Part shown: piece by piece, positions 25,956 through 34,391 of the stretch
How positions within the stretch are numbered: the stretch's first letter is position 1
Layout of the letters: every line of letters begins with the position of its first letter
Assembly: GCA_027489375.1 (NCBI GenBank)
Contig: JAIXZW010000005.1
Location: 434,001-498,000, forward strand
DNA: 64,000 bases
Direction: 5' to 3'
Origin: Paracoccaceae bacterium
GTDB taxonomy: Bacteria; Pseudomonadota; Alphaproteobacteria; Rhodobacterales; Rhodobacteraceae
Notes under the pieces: model-generated
What the model saw: the letters and a program-made list of their open reading frames with translations, nothing else
Told to the model about the DNA's origin: nothing
Databases searched by the model: none
Program-made: the position numbers and the translations under genes

Positions 25956-26171
25956 ATGCCCGCCTTCGCCCATACCCTCCGCCGCGCCCTGCCCCGCCTG
26001 CCCTCGCTCTCGCGGCTCCTCGCCGCCCGCCTCGGCCTCGCCCGCAGCCGTGCCCGCCTTGCCACGCTCGACGACCACCTTCTCGCCGACATCGGCCTGA
26101 CGCGGGAAAAGGCCTTGGCCGAAGCCGACCGCCCCGTCTGGGACGCCCCCGACCACTGGATTCGCCGCTAA
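25956..26171 (+). CDS. DUF1127 (YjiS-like) small protein
   Basis: A 71-residue Arg-rich protein has the DUF1127 C-terminal motif: 'RLATLDDHLLADIGLTREKA' (about 36-55) and then 'WDAPDHWIR'. Longer alpha-proteobacterial DUF1127 proteins have been linked to phosphate and RNA-related regulation, but this one has no demonstrated role. AGAAAGGA precedes ATG 25956. It is divergent from the LysR gene and probably under its control. Confidence 0.9.
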   Translation: MPAFAHTLRRALPRLPSLSRLLAARLGLARSRARLATLDDHLLADIGLTREKALAEADRPVWDAPDHWIRR

Positions 26172-26292
26172 AAACCCGTTCCGTTTTCGACATCGGGTGT
26201 CTTGAAATAGACATTCGCGATGCCGATATTCACAGGCATACGGACTGCGGGGCGAGACAATCCGCAGCCGGGGGTCAATATCGGAGGCTTAC

Positions 26293-27027
26293 ATGGCTGA
26301 CTTTTCCACGATCCGCACGGTCGGCGCAGGCGCCCGGACCGCCGAGATCGACGCGGGGCTTCGCGCCCATATGAACAAGGTCTACGGGCTGATGTCCGTG
26401 GGGATGCTGCTGACGGGCGGCGTGGCTTGGGCCGTCGGCACGTCCGAACTGCTCGGCTTCCTGCGGTCCGCCGAAGGCGGCATGACCATCCTCGGCTGGG
26501 CCGTGATGTTCGCGCCGCTTCTGATGGTCTTTGCCTTCGGGGCCGCGATCAACCGCATGTCCTATTCCGCAGCGCAGCTCTTCTTCTACGCCTTCTCGGC
26601 GGTGATGGGCCTGTCGCTGGCCTGGATCTTCAAGGCCTTCACCGGCATCTCCATCGCGCAGACCTTCCTCGTCACCTCCATCGCCTTCGCCTCGCTGTCG
26701 CTCTACGGCTACACGACGAAGCGCGACCTGTCGGGCTTCGGCACCTTCCTGATGATGGGTCTGGTCGGGCTGATCGTGGCGTCGATCATCAACATCTTCG
26801 TCGCCTCCTCGGCGCTGGCCTTCGCCGTGTCGGTGATCGGCCTCTTGATCTTCGCAGGTCTCACCGCCTATGACACCCAGCGCATCAAGACCGACTACAT
26901 CGCCCATGCCCAGCACGGCGATCAGGAATGGCTCGGCAAATCCGCCGTCATGGGGGCGCTGAACCTCTACATGAACTTCATCAACATCTTCATGTTCCTG
27001 CTGCAATTCCTCGGCAACCGCGAATAA
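26293..27027 (+). CDS. Bax inhibitor-1/YccA family membrane protein
   Basis: A 244-residue protein with seven predicted membrane helices. Family features are 'GLMSVGMLLTGGVAWAVG', the Asp pair region 'LTAYDTQRIKTDY' and the end 'GALNLYMNFINIFMFLLQFLG'. Bacterial members (YccA, YetJ/BsYetJ) act as FtsH inhibitors or pH-sensitive calcium leak channels, and which role applies here cannot be told. CGGAGG precedes ATG 26293. A clear terminator follows. Confidence 0.92.
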   Translation: MADFSTIRTVGAGARTAEIDAGLRAHMNKVYGLMSVGMLLTGGVAWAVGTSELLGFLRSAEGGMTILGWAVMFAPLLMVFAFGAAINRMSYSAAQLFFYAFSAVMGLSLAWIFKAFTGISIAQTFLVTSIAFASLSLYGYTTKRDLSGFGTFLMMGLVGLIVASIINIFVASSALAFAVSVIGLLIFAGLTAYDTQRIKTDYIAHAQHGDQEWLGKSAVMGALNLYMNFINIFMFLLQFLGNRE

Positions 27028-27050
27028 GCCGCAGGCATGACGCCAAAGAC

Positions 27051-27079
27051 AAAGGGCCGGTCGCAAGACCGGCCCTTTT
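27051..27079 (+). terminator. Rho-independent terminator after the Bax inhibitor gene
   Basis: AAAGGGCCGGT (27051-27061) pairs with ACCGGCCCTTTT (27068-27079) around CGCAAG. A long GC stem ends in T bases and lies 24 bases after the stop. Confidence 0.9.
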
Positions 27080-27130
27080 GCTTTGCACGCCGCTGGGACC
27101 GCTGCGCCTCATCCCCTGCCGCCCTGCGGC

Positions 27131-27197
27131 TTTCATGCTCGCCCAAACATCCTCGGGGGGGGAGGCCGTCAGGCCGTGGGGGGCAGACAGCCCCCCT
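27131..27197. repeat. Half copy of the AAAC/TATCCTCGGGGGG element
   Basis: TTTCATGCTCGCCCAAACATCCTCGGGGGGGG is followed by AGGCCGTCAGGCCGTGG and GGGGCAGACAGCCCCCC. It matches the right half of the elements at 2037 and 32312, with one base change in the core (AAACATCC for AAATATCC). It lies between convergent genes. Confidence 0.7.
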
Positions 27198-27243
27198 TGC
27201 GACGCTGTCAACGGCAGGTCGGCAACCATGAAGCCCTAAACGC

Positions 27244-27266
27244 AAAAAGCCGCCCCGAGGGGCGGC
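27244..27266 (-). terminator. Rho-independent terminator of rpmG
   Basis: Read on the minus strand, GCCGCCCC and GGGGCGGC form a stem followed by TTTTT (27248-27244). It lies about 30 bases after the rpmG stop. Confidence 0.88.
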
Positions 27267-27295
27267 CTTACGGCATTCCTGCAAAGGACAAGACC

Positions 27296-27463
27296 TTACT
27301 TGATCTTGCCTTCCTTGTATTCCACGTGCTCGCGCTTGACGGGGTCGTACTTCCGGACCGACATCTTTTCGGTCATGGTGCGGGCGTTCTTCTTGGTCAC
27401 GTAGAAGTGCCCGGTCCCCGCCGTCGAGTTCAGACGGATCTTGATCGTCGTCGGCTTCGCCAT
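27296..27463 (-). CDS. rpmG: 50S ribosomal protein L33
   Basis: A 55-residue ribosomal protein: '[19 protein letters not shown]' and '[19 protein letters not shown]' are diagnostic. No cysteines are present, so this is the zinc-independent (C-minus) form. ATG 27463 follows TAGGAGAG. It is monocistronic, with its own terminator. Confidence 0.97.
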   Translation of the reverse strand: MAKPTTIKIRLNSTAGTGHFYVTKKNARTMTEKMSVRKYDPVKREHVEYKEGKIK

Positions 27464-27777
27464 AGTCGTCTCTCCTAGAACGGGGAAACGCATCGCCCCC
27501 GCGAAATCTCTTGAAGCCCGCCTTTTACTTGGGGACGCGGCAGAGTCAACAGCCAAACCAACCGCCGCACCATCTTATTGGCCACCTCGCCGCGCAAGCC
27601 TCATGCCACCGCGCGGATAACCCCGCCCGGCGCCAAAACGGTGCGCCTTTCTCCCAAGCCTTCGGGACCAAGAAAGAAAGACAAAGCCCCCTGCCCCTTC
27701 ACCTTGGCCCAAATACTCAGGCCCAAGCCCGCCCCGCGGGCGAAGGGGGCAGCGCCTCCCTGCCCTGCCCGAAAATT
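27464..27777. other. Intergenic region between rpmG and rnpB
   Basis: The 314 bases contain the rpmG promoter side and the 3' flank of RNase P RNA. The only notable element is TTCACCTTGGCCCAAATACTCA at 27698-27719 followed by GCCCGCCCCGCGGGCG, a variant of the dispersed GC-rich repeat. AATTTTC at about 27772-27777 (read on the minus strand GAAAATT) flanks the end of rnpB. No gene is seen. Confidence 0.6.
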
Positions 27778-28180
27778 GCGCGGATGGCCTGTAAGCCGGA
27801 TTCTGTCCAAGGAGTTGCCCCCTCTGGATGACCATTCCTCTGCCGTTCGCGTTACCGCGACGGTCAAGCTGCCAACCCGGGCCTCTGGGCTGAAGCGTCC
27901 CTGCGGAGGTCTCTGGCCGCCCGAAGGCATTGGCCAGACCTTTCCGCGCGAGGCCCCTATTCGGCATTGCTCCGGGTGGGGCTTGCCGTGCCGTCCCTGT
28001 TGCCAGGTCCGCGGTGGGCTCTTACCCCACCGTTTCACCATCACCCCGCACGCGGGGCAGTCTCTTCTCTGTGGCGCTTTCCCTGGGGTTGCCCCCGCCG
28101 GGCGTTACCCGGCACCCTTGCTTCATGGAGTCCGGACTTTCCTCGAAGGTTCCCCCCCGCGGTCATCCGGCCATCCGCGC
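27778..28180 (-). ncRNA. rnpB: RNase P RNA, bacterial class A
   Basis: This is the catalytic RNA of RNase P, which matures the 5' ends of tRNAs. On the minus strand the conserved GAGGAAAGTCCGGACTCC lies near the 5' end and CAGAATCCGGCTTACAG near the 3' end. The two ends pair perfectly over 12 bases: GCGCGGATGGCC (28180-28169) with GGCCATCCGCGC (27789-27778) forms helix P1, which sets the limits at about 403 nt. Internal GGTGAAACGGTGGGGTAAGAGC is the typical core. The 5' end is only about ten bases after the amidase stop. Confidence 0.96.
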
Positions 28181-28190
28181 AACGGGCGGC

Positions 28191-28856
28191 TTACGCCCCC
28201 GCCCCCGCCCCGTCAACAGCGAAGCGCCGCGCCAGATCGACCGCCATGCCCGCATCCACCCTGTCGAGCGGCCCCGTGGCATGCGGCCGGAACCGCAGGC
28301 GGAACGCCCGCAGAAGCAGGCCGTCGTCCGCCACGGCATAGCCGAAGGACCGCGCCGCAGGGGCAAATTCCGCCTCCTCCGCCGCGCCCGCGACAGGCCA
28401 GACCGACAGACCCTGCACCGCCAGCCTCTGCCAGTCGAACCGCGCCCCCGGATCGCCCTTGCGCTCGGGCGCCATGTCGGAATGTCCGATCACCCCCGCA
28501 GGGCCGATTCCCCAGCGCGCCATGATCCCCGCCAGCAGCCGCTCCAACCCCGCCATCTGCGGCTCGGGAAAGGGCGAGCGTCCGTCATTCGCAAGCTCGA
28601 TGCCGATAGAGCGTGAATTGACATCCCGCACGTCGCGCCACTGACCGGCACCCGCGTGCCATGCCCGCATGGCCTCGTCCACCAGCGCCTCGGCCTCGCC
28701 AGTCTCCGACACCAGCCAATGCGCCGAGACCTCGACCGTCGGGTCGCACAGCCGCGCCCGCGCCTCGGCGCAGCTCGCCATCGCCGTGTAATGGATCACC
28801 ACCAGATCGGGCCGCACCCCGCCCCGCCGCTCGGAAAAGTTCGGCGAGGGGAACAC
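28191..28856 (-). CDS. N-acetylmuramoyl-L-alanine amidase, AmpD/amidase_2 family
   Basis: A 221-residue zinc amidase cleaves the MurNAc-L-Ala bond in murein or anhydro-muropeptide recycling. Zinc ligands are in 'LVVIHYTAMASC' and 'AGVIGHSDMAPERKGDPG' (His and Asp), with 'SRSIGIELANDG' between them. The GTG at 28856 (start 'VFPSPNFSERR') follows the preceding stop by two bases (TGACCGTG). A TTG at 28886 is the longer alternative and would overlap the upstream gene. No signal peptide is seen, so a cytoplasmic AmpD-like role is likely. Confidence 0.85.
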   Translation of the reverse strand: MFPSPNFSERRGGVRPDLVVIHYTAMASCAEARARLCDPTVEVSAHWLVSETGEAEALVDEAMRAWHAGAGQWRDVRDVNSRSIGIELANDGRSPFPEPQMAGLERLLAGIMARWGIGPAGVIGHSDMAPERKGDPGARFDWQRLAVQGLSVWPVAGAAEEAEFAPAARSFGYAVADDGLLLRAFRLRFRPHATGPLDRVDAGMAVDLARRFAVDGAGAGA

Positions 28857-28858
28857 GG

Positions 28859-29671
28859 TCAGTTCCGGAACGGACGCGGGTCCCAAGTGCAGGCGAACCC
28901 GTCCCCGTCAGGATCAAGCCCCTTGCGGTCCCGCTGCGGCCCCCCCGATTCGAGGAACGCCTGCTGGGCAAGGTCCGACGAGCCATAGCGCGCACAGGCC
29001 ACCAGCGGGTCCGTCAGCCGCAAGGCCGACCGCGTATACATCTGCGTGCCCGGATCGTTGGTCGTCTTCAGCGCGTATTCCACGATGTTCGCGCCCGTCT
29101 CGGTCCGCTCCGGCAGCGCCGTCGGCTGGATCACCTGATACTGCGCACGGTTGCGCGCCAGACGTTCCTTGTCGCTCTCGATCGTCTCGCGGCTCGACAC
29201 CGCGTTGAAATCCTGCTCGTCCGAGATGCCGGTGTTGCTATGCGCCATCTCGCCCGATTCGACCTTGATGTTGCTCGGCGCATCGCCCCGCGGACGGTTC
29301 GGGTCCAACGGGTCCGTCGACGCGGGCGCGGTATAGACCGGCTGCGGCTGGGTCGTCAGCGGCGTGTTCACCGGATCAATCGTGGGTGTCCCGGCGAAAA
29401 CCGGCTGGTTCGGGTCGGTCGCGGCGGGCACGCCCGTCGCACGGTCGATGGCCGCCGCCGCCGCCTCGGGCGAAAAGCCCCCTGCGGGCGCGCCCGTCAC
29501 CGGCGCGTCGACCGTGGCCCCCATCGCCCCCGTGCGCGGGGCCGAAGCCGTCTGTTCGCGCATGTAGCTGTTGTAATCGCCGAAGCCGACACCCGCCGCC
29601 GAATCCGGCACGGGCGGAGAACAGGCCGCCAGCCCAAGAAGGCTCAGGGCAACAATCGCATGGGTCCGCAT
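28859..29671 (-). CDS. Lipoprotein with C-terminal Excalibur-like domain
   Basis: A 270-residue lipoprotein has the signal MRTHAIVALSLLGLAAC (Cys 17), a long Pro/Ala/Thr-rich low-complexity region (about 20-150) and a C-terminal segment 'GLDPDGDGFACTWDPRPFR'. That segment matches the small calcium-binding Excalibur motif (DxDxDGxxCE-like). Ligands Asp-Asp-Asp are visible and a Cys follows at the usual position. It probably sits in the outer or inner membrane with a role at the envelope. The amidase follows at once, so the pair may act together on murein. Confidence 0.8.
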   Translation of the reverse strand: MRTHAIVALSLLGLAACSPPVPDSAAGVGFGDYNSYMREQTASAPRTGAMGATVDAPVTGAPAGGFSPEAAAAAIDRATGVPAATDPNQPVFAGTPTIDPVNTPLTTQPQPVYTAPASTDPLDPNRPRGDAPSNIKVESGEMAHSNTGISDEQDFNAVSSRETIESDKERLARNRAQYQVIQPTALPERTETGANIVEYALKTTNDPGTQMYTRSALRLTDPLVACARYGSSDLAQQAFLESGGPQRDRKGLDPDGDGFACTWDPRPFRN

Positions 29672-29706
29672 CGGTCTGCCTCGGTTCCGTTTCTTGGCTC
29701 GCGCCC

Positions 29707-31185
29707 TTACCACCATTTCGCGGGCTTGGCCACAAAGCCCGCCGCCCGCTCCAGCACATAGGCGTGATTGAGCAGCTCGCCCTCTTCCCAGGGCCGCCCG
29801 ATCAGTTGCAGCCCCATCGGCAGACCCTTGGCATCCAGACCCACCGGAACCGAAACGCCCGGAAGCCCCGCAAGGTTCACCGTCACCGTGAAAACATCGT
29901 TCAGATACATTTCCACGGGGTCCGCACTCGCCATCTCGCCAAGGCCGAAGGCGCTCGACGGCGTGGCAGGCGTCAGGATCGCATCGACCCCGGCGGCGAA
30001 AGCCAGTTCGAAGTCGCGCTTGATCAGCGCCCGCACCTTGCGCGCACGGTTGTAATAGGCGTCATAGAACCCCGCCGACAGCACATAGGTGCCGACCATG
30101 ATCCGCCGCTGCACCTCGGGGCCGAAGCCCTCGGCGCGGGTCTTTTCATACATCTCGGTGATGCCGTCCCCCGCCGACAGCGTGGCACGATGCCCATACC
30201 GCACCCCGTCATAACGGGCGAGGTTCGAGGACGCCTCCGCAGGCGCGATCACATAGTAGGCAGGCAGCGCATATTTCGTATGCGGCAGGGAAATATCGAC
30301 GATCTCCGCCCCCGCATCGCGCAGCATCTCTGCGCCCTTGGCCCAAAGCGCCTCGATCTCGGCGGGCATGCCGTCCATGCGGTATTCCTTTGGAATCCCG
30401 ATCTTCTTGCCGCGAATGTCGCCCGTCAGCGCCGCTTCGAAATCCGGCACCGCCAGTTCGGCGCTGGTGCTGTCCTTCGGATCATGCCCCGACATGGCCG
30501 CAAGGAAGATCGCCGCATCCCGCACGCTCTTGGTCATCGGCCCCGCTTGGTCGAGGGATGATGCGAAAGCCACCACCCCCCAACGGCTGACGCGCCCATA
30601 GGTCGGCTTGATCCCGACGATGCCGGTAAAGGCCGCAGGCTGCCGGATCGACCCGCCCGTATCCGTCCCCGTGGCACCCAGACACAGGTCCGCCGCCACC
30701 GCCGCCGCCGACCCGCCCGACGACCCGCCGGGGGTCAGCTTGCGGTCGTCGATCTTCCACGGGTTCACCGCATTGCCATAGCAACTTGTCTCGTTGCTCG
30801 ACCCCATCGCAAACTCGTCCATGTTGAGCTTGCCAAGCATCACCGCACCCGCATCGAACAGCTTGGTGGTGACGGTCGATTCATATTCGGGCCTGAAGCC
30901 CCGCAGGATGTTCGACGCAGCTTGGCTCGGCACGCCCTTGGTGCAGAACAGGTCCTTGATCCCCAACGGAATCCCGCACAGGTCCGGCGCATCCCCCGCC
31001 TTCAGCCGCGCATCCGCCGCCCGCGCCTGATCCAGCGCGATATCCGGCGTCTTGTGCACGAAAGCGCCGAGGTCATCGGCGGCGTCGATGGCCGTCAGGC
31101 ACGACATGGTCAGATCGACCGCCGAAATCTCGCCCTTGCGAAGCGCATCCCGCGCTGCGGCGATGGTCCAAGTGTTCGCGCTCAT
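29707..31185 (-). CDS. gatA: Asp-tRNA(Asn)/Glu-tRNA(Gln) amidotransferase subunit A
   Basis: This 492-residue amidase subunit of GatCAB releases ammonia from glutamine to amidate mischarged tRNA. The Ser-cisSer-Lys triad is visible: Lys in '[14 protein letters not shown]' (about 76), Ser in '[18 protein letters not shown]' (about 152) and Ser in '[14 protein letters not shown]' (about 176). The length is normal. The start overlaps the gatC stop by four bases. gatB is not in this window, as is common in this family of bacteria. Confidence 0.97.
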   Translation of the reverse strand: MSANTWTIAAARDALRKGEISAVDLTMSCLTAIDAADDLGAFVHKTPDIALDQARAADARLKAGDAPDLCGIPLGIKDLFCTKGVPSQAASNILRGFRPEYESTVTTKLFDAGAVMLGKLNMDEFAMGSSNETSCYGNAVNPWKIDDRKLTPGGSSGGSAAAVAADLCLGATGTDTGGSIRQPAAFTGIVGIKPTYGRVSRWGVVAFASSLDQAGPMTKSVRDAAIFLAAMSGHDPKDSTSAELAVPDFEAALTGDIRGKKIGIPKEYRMDGMPAEIEALWAKGAEMLRDAGAEIVDISLPHTKYALPAYYVIAPAEASSNLARYDGVRYGHRATLSAGDGITEMYEKTRAEGFGPEVQRRIMVGTYVLSAGFYDAYYNRARKVRALIKRDFELAFAAGVDAILTPATPSSAFGLGEMASADPVEMYLNDVFTVTVNLAGLPGVSVPVGLDAKGLPMGLQLIGRPWEEGELLNHAYVLERAAGFVAKPAKWW

Positions 31186-31469
31186 TCCACCACCTTCGGC
31201 ACAGCAAAGAACCCTTCCCGCGCATCCGGCGCGTTCTTCAGGATCTGGCTCTGGATATTGCCATCCGTCACCACATCCGCCCGCCGCTTCAGACGCATCG
31301 GCGTGACGCTGGTCATAGGCTCGATGCCCGTGACATCGACCTCGTTCAACTGCTCCATGAAGCTCACGATATCGTTGAGCTGCCCTGCCAGCTTGGGCAG
31401 ATCGGCTTCCTCGACGCGGATGCGTGCCAGCTTGGCCACCCGCCGTGCGGTGTCGATGTCGATGGACAT
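31182..31469 (-). CDS. gatC: Asp-tRNA(Asn)/Glu-tRNA(Gln) amidotransferase subunit C
   Basis: A 95-residue GatC that wraps around GatA and GatB. Typical parts are '[20 protein letters not shown]' and '[18 protein letters not shown]', and the end '[17 protein letters not shown]' inserts into the GatA surface. ATG 31469 gives the normal length. It overlaps gatA by ATGA, so the pair is translationally coupled. Confidence 0.96.
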   Translation of the reverse strand: MSIDIDTARRVAKLARIRVEEADLPKLAGQLNDIVSFMEQLNEVDVTGIEPMTSVTPMRLKRRADVVTDGNIQSQILKNAPDAREGFFAVPKVVE

Positions 31470-31595
31470 GTCTCGCTCCGAATGTTTCCCCGCCCGTTTA
31501 GCCCCCGCCCCGCCACCCCGCAAGCCCCGCCAAGCCCCATTTCCTTGGCGGCCACCCGTGCTAACTGTGCTTCTGCACGCTTCTGGAGGACCCTC

Positions 31596-32276
31596 ATGCA
31601 GATCACATGGCTCGGCCATTCCGGCTTCCGCATCGAAATCGAAGGGGCGGTCCTGCTGATCGACCCGTGGCTGTCCGGCAACCCGATGTTTCCCGCAGAA
31701 AGACGGGCCGAGGCGATCGCGGGCGCGACCCATGTCCTGCTCACCCACGGCCACGGCGACCATTCGGGCGACGTGGCGGCAATCTGCAAGGAACGCGACA
31801 TCCCCCTCGTCGCCATCTACGACCTCGCCGCCCATTTCGAGAAAACCGAAGGGCTGAAGATCATCGGCTACAACAAGGGCGGCACGGTGCACCTGAACGG
31901 CGCGAAAGCCACCCTCGTCAACGCCTGCCACTCCTCCAGCCTCGGCGCGGTGCCGGTGGGCAGCGAATGCGGCTTCATGATCGCGGGCGAGGGGCATACG
32001 GTCTACGTCTCGGGCGATACCGACATCATGGCCGACATGGACTGGATGGGCGACCTGCACAAACCCGACATCGGCATCCTCTGCGCGGGCGGGCATTACA
32101 CGATGGACATGGCCCGCGCCGCCTATGCCGCGAAACGCTACTTCGACTTCAAGACCGTGATCCCCTGCCACTACCGCACCTTCGGCGCCTTGGCCCAAAG
32201 CGCCCAACCCCTGCGCGACGCCCTCCCCGGCGTGCAGGTGATCGACCCCGAAGTGCTGGTGCCCTTCCGCCCCTGA
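31596..32276 (+). CDS. Metal-dependent hydrolase, UPF0173 metallo-beta-lactamase fold
   Basis: A 226-residue MBL-fold hydrolase of the UPF0173 group (YtkL-like) has the opening 'ITWLGHSGFRIEIEG' and the metal motif 'LLTHGHGDHSGDV' (HxHxDH, about 50). Later ligands are in 'NACHSSSLG', 'VYVSGDTDIMADM' and 'TVIPCHYRTFG'. The biological substrate of this group is not known. TGGAGGA lies six bases before ATG 31596. It diverges from gatC. Confidence 0.9.
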   Translation: MQITWLGHSGFRIEIEGAVLLIDPWLSGNPMFPAERRAEAIAGATHVLLTHGHGDHSGDVAAICKERDIPLVAIYDLAAHFEKTEGLKIIGYNKGGTVHLNGAKATLVNACHSSSLGAVPVGSECGFMIAGEGHTVYVSGDTDIMADMDWMGDLHKPDIGILCAGGHYTMDMARAAYAAKRYFDFKTVIPCHYRTFGALAQSAQPLRDALPGVQVIDPEVLVPFRP

Positions 32277-32311
32277 CCAAACGGAACGTCCGCAGGCCAC
32301 CTCTCGCCTGC

Positions 32312-32475
32312 GGACAGGGCCGAGGGGGCCGTCTGCCCCCTCTTGGCCGTTCCGGCCAATTCACCCCCGAGGATATTTGAGGCAAGAGGAAGCAGGGGGT
32401 CCGGCTCTTTCCTCTTGCCCGAAATATCCTCGGGGGGTGAGGGCCGCAGGCCCGAGGGGGGCAGACAGCCCCCCT
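32312..32475. repeat. Full-length GC-rich inverted element
   Basis: A long inverted repeat lies between two convergent genes. Left arm: GGGGGCCGTCTGCCCCC, CCCCCGAGGATATTTGAGGCAAGAGGAA. Right arm: TTTCCTCTTGCCCGAAATATCCTCGGGGGG, GAGGGGGGCAGACAGCCCCCC. Inner 'GCAAGAGGAA' and 'TTCCTCTTGC' are exact complements, as AACAGATGAA/TTCATCTGTT are in the element at 2037. The outer arm runs up to the tadA stop codon. Confidence 0.8.
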
Positions 32476-32920
32476 AGCGACGCCCGGCAAAGAACGCCCT
32501 GAGCAAGTTCTCCGCCTCGCCCGCCGCGATGCCGTCATAAACCTCGGGCACATGGTGGCATTGCGGATGCGAGAACACCCGCGCCCCCACCGCCACCCCG
32601 CCCGATTTCGGGTCCGCCGCGCCATAGTAAAGCCGCCCGATCCGCGCCGCCGAAATCGCCGCCGCGCACATCGGGCAAGGCTCCAGCGTGACGTATAGGT
32701 CATGCCCCGCCAGCCGCTCGGACCCCGCCGCAGCGCAAGCCGCACGGATCGCCAGAATTTCGGCATGGGCCGTGGGGTCGTTCATCTCGCGCGTCCGGTT
32801 GCCCGCCCGCGCCACGACCACGCCGCCCTTCACCACGACCGCGCCCACGGGAACCTCGCCCCGCGCCGCCGCCGCCCGCGCCTCATCCAGCGCCGCATCC
32901 ATGAAGGTGGTGAACTGCAT
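32474..32920 (-). CDS. tadA: tRNA-specific adenosine deaminase
   Basis: A 148-residue zinc deaminase makes inosine at the wobble position of tRNA-Arg(ACG). The active site is visible: His-Glu in 'DPTAHAEILAIRAACAAAG' (about 57) and the cysteines in 'TLEPCPMCAAAISAARIG' (about 87). 'GAADPKSGGVAVG' is typical of TadA. ATG 32920 gives the standard length; longer starts add an unconserved N-terminus. Confidence 0.94.
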   Translation of the reverse strand: MQFTTFMDAALDEARAAAARGEVPVGAVVVKGGVVVARAGNRTREMNDPTAHAEILAIRAACAAAGSERLAGHDLYVTLEPCPMCAAAISAARIGRLYYGAADPKSGGVAVGARVFSHPQCHHVPEVYDGIAAGEAENLLRAFFAGRR

Positions 32921-33043
32921 CCGCCCTTCCTGCCCTCTCCGCCCGTTTCGCGCAAGCGTTGCGCAAAGCCGCCCCATCCGCCTCCCGCCCTTCCCAACCC
33001 CGCCCCTTTCCGCTATCACCGCCCCTTACTCCGCGAGGCCGCC

Positions 33044-34198
33044 ATGACCAAAGCCCCCACCAAACCCGTAGGACCTGCCGCCGCCACCCCCGAGGGCGAG
33101 CGCATCGCCAAGGTGCTCTCCCGCGCCGGCATCGCCTCGCGGCGCGAGGCCGAGCGGATGATCACGGCGGGCGAGGTTGCGGTGAACGGCAAGACCATCG
33201 ACAGCCCCGCGCTGAACGTCGGCCCCAAGGACCGCATCACCGTGCGCGGCGAACCCGTGGGCCAGCCCGAACCCGCCCGCCTGTGGCTTTACTACAAGCC
33301 CGAAGGCCTCGTGACCTCCGCCTCCGACGAAAAGGGCCGCGAGACGGTCTTCGACCACCTGCCCGAGGATATGCCCCGCGTCATGTCCGTGGGCCGGCTC
33401 GACCTCAATTCCGAAGGGCTGCTCCTGCTCACCAACGATGGCGAGTTGAAGCGCCGCCTCGAACTGCCCTCCACCGGCTGGCTGCGGAAATACCGTGTGC
33501 GCGTCAAGGGCAACCCGACCGATCCCGACCTCGAACCCCTGCGCAAGGGCATCGTCGTGGACGGCGAGAAATTCCAGCCCATGTCGGTCGTGCTCGACCG
33601 TCACCAGGGCGCCAACGCATGGCTCACCATCGGCCTGCGCGAAGGGCGCAACCGCGAAATCCGCCGCGCGATCAACGAGATCGGGCTGATCGTCAACCGC
33701 CTCATCCGCATCAGCTACGGCCCCTTCCGCTTGGGCGAACTCCAACCCGGCGAGGTCGAGGAAATCCGCCCCCGCGTGCTGCGCGACCAGCTTGGCCTGA
33801 CGGGCGAGGCGTCGGACGAATTCGCCGCCGCAAAGCCCGCCCCCCGCCCCGCGCCGAAAGCAGGCCCGAAACCCGTCCGCACCCGCACCGCCGCCAAACC
33901 GCACAGCATGGACGACAGCGATCCGGCCAAACGCGCCCGCCCCGCGCCCAAGGGCGACGGACCGCGCGGCGAGGGTGGACCCCGCCGCTTCGGCACGGCC
34001 GCGGCCAAGGGCGACAGCGCCCCGCGCAGCCCCGCCACGGGCGCAAAGCCGCGCAGCTTCGGCACGGCAACGGCCAAACCCGCCGCGCAACCCAAACGCG
34101 AATCGTCCAAGCCCGCCGCACCCTTTGCGAAACCGCGCAGCCCCGCCCCCGCGGGCGGCAAGCCCAAAGCCCCGCCGCGCAAACCCAATAACCGTTAA
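33044..34198 (+). CDS. rluB: 23S rRNA pseudouridine synthase, RluB/RsuA family
   Basis: A 384-residue enzyme has an N-terminal S4 RNA-binding domain ('RIAKVLSRAGIASRREAERM', about 19-38) and the RsuA/RluB catalytic core, with the nucleophile Asp in 'SVGRLDLNSEGLLLLTNDGE' (about 125). 'REGRNREIRRAINEIGLIV' follows. The last 130 residues are a low-complexity Lys/Pro/Ala/Arg tail with repeated 'RSFGTA'/'RRFGTA' words, probably disordered and RNA-binding. Which uridine is changed cannot be told, though RluB (2605) is likely. Confidence 0.93.
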   Translation: MTKAPTKPVGPAAATPEGERIAKVLSRAGIASRREAERMITAGEVAVNGKTIDSPALNVGPKDRITVRGEPVGQPEPARLWLYYKPEGLVTSASDEKGRETVFDHLPEDMPRVMSVGRLDLNSEGLLLLTNDGELKRRLELPSTGWLRKYRVRVKGNPTDPDLEPLRKGIVVDGEKFQPMSVVLDRHQGANAWLTIGLREGRNREIRRAINEIGLIVNRLIRISYGPFRLGELQPGEVEEIRPRVLRDQLGLTGEASDEFAAAKPAPRPAPKAGPKPVRTRTAAKPHSMDDSDPAKRARPAPKGDGPRGEGGPRRFGTAAAKGDSAPRSPATGAKPRSFGTATAKPAAQPKRESSKPAAPFAKPRSPAPAGGKPKAPPRKPNNR

Positions 34199-34305
34199 GG
34201 TATTTCCCGACCACCTTTTGCGCGGCGGACCACCCGCAGCACTGGCAAGGCCACGACCCATCGCCTATAGTCTGTCAAAAGGGCAGGCAAAGGTGGATCG
34301 GGCAG

Positions 34306-34389
34306 ATGTCGGGCAAAGGGCTTCGCAACCTCGCCTTCTTCCTGCTTCTCGCCTTGATCGTCTACGTCGCCGGTTCGGGGAGCCACTGA
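34306..34389 (+). CDS. 27-residue single-pass membrane peptide
   Basis: A tiny open frame reads from ATG 34306 to TGA 34387-34389: it begins MSGKGLRN and continues 'LAFFLLLALIVYVAGSGSH'. A basic start and one hydrophobic helix are visible. AGGTGG lies about 11 bases upstream. The stop is followed two bases later by the ATG of the XpaC-like gene, so it is positioned to be co-translated with it. No family is recognised. It could be a true micro-protein of the downstream membrane cluster or simply a leader. Confidence 0.6.
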   Translation: MSGKGLRNLAFFLLLALIVYVAGSGSH

Positions 34390-34391
34390 GC

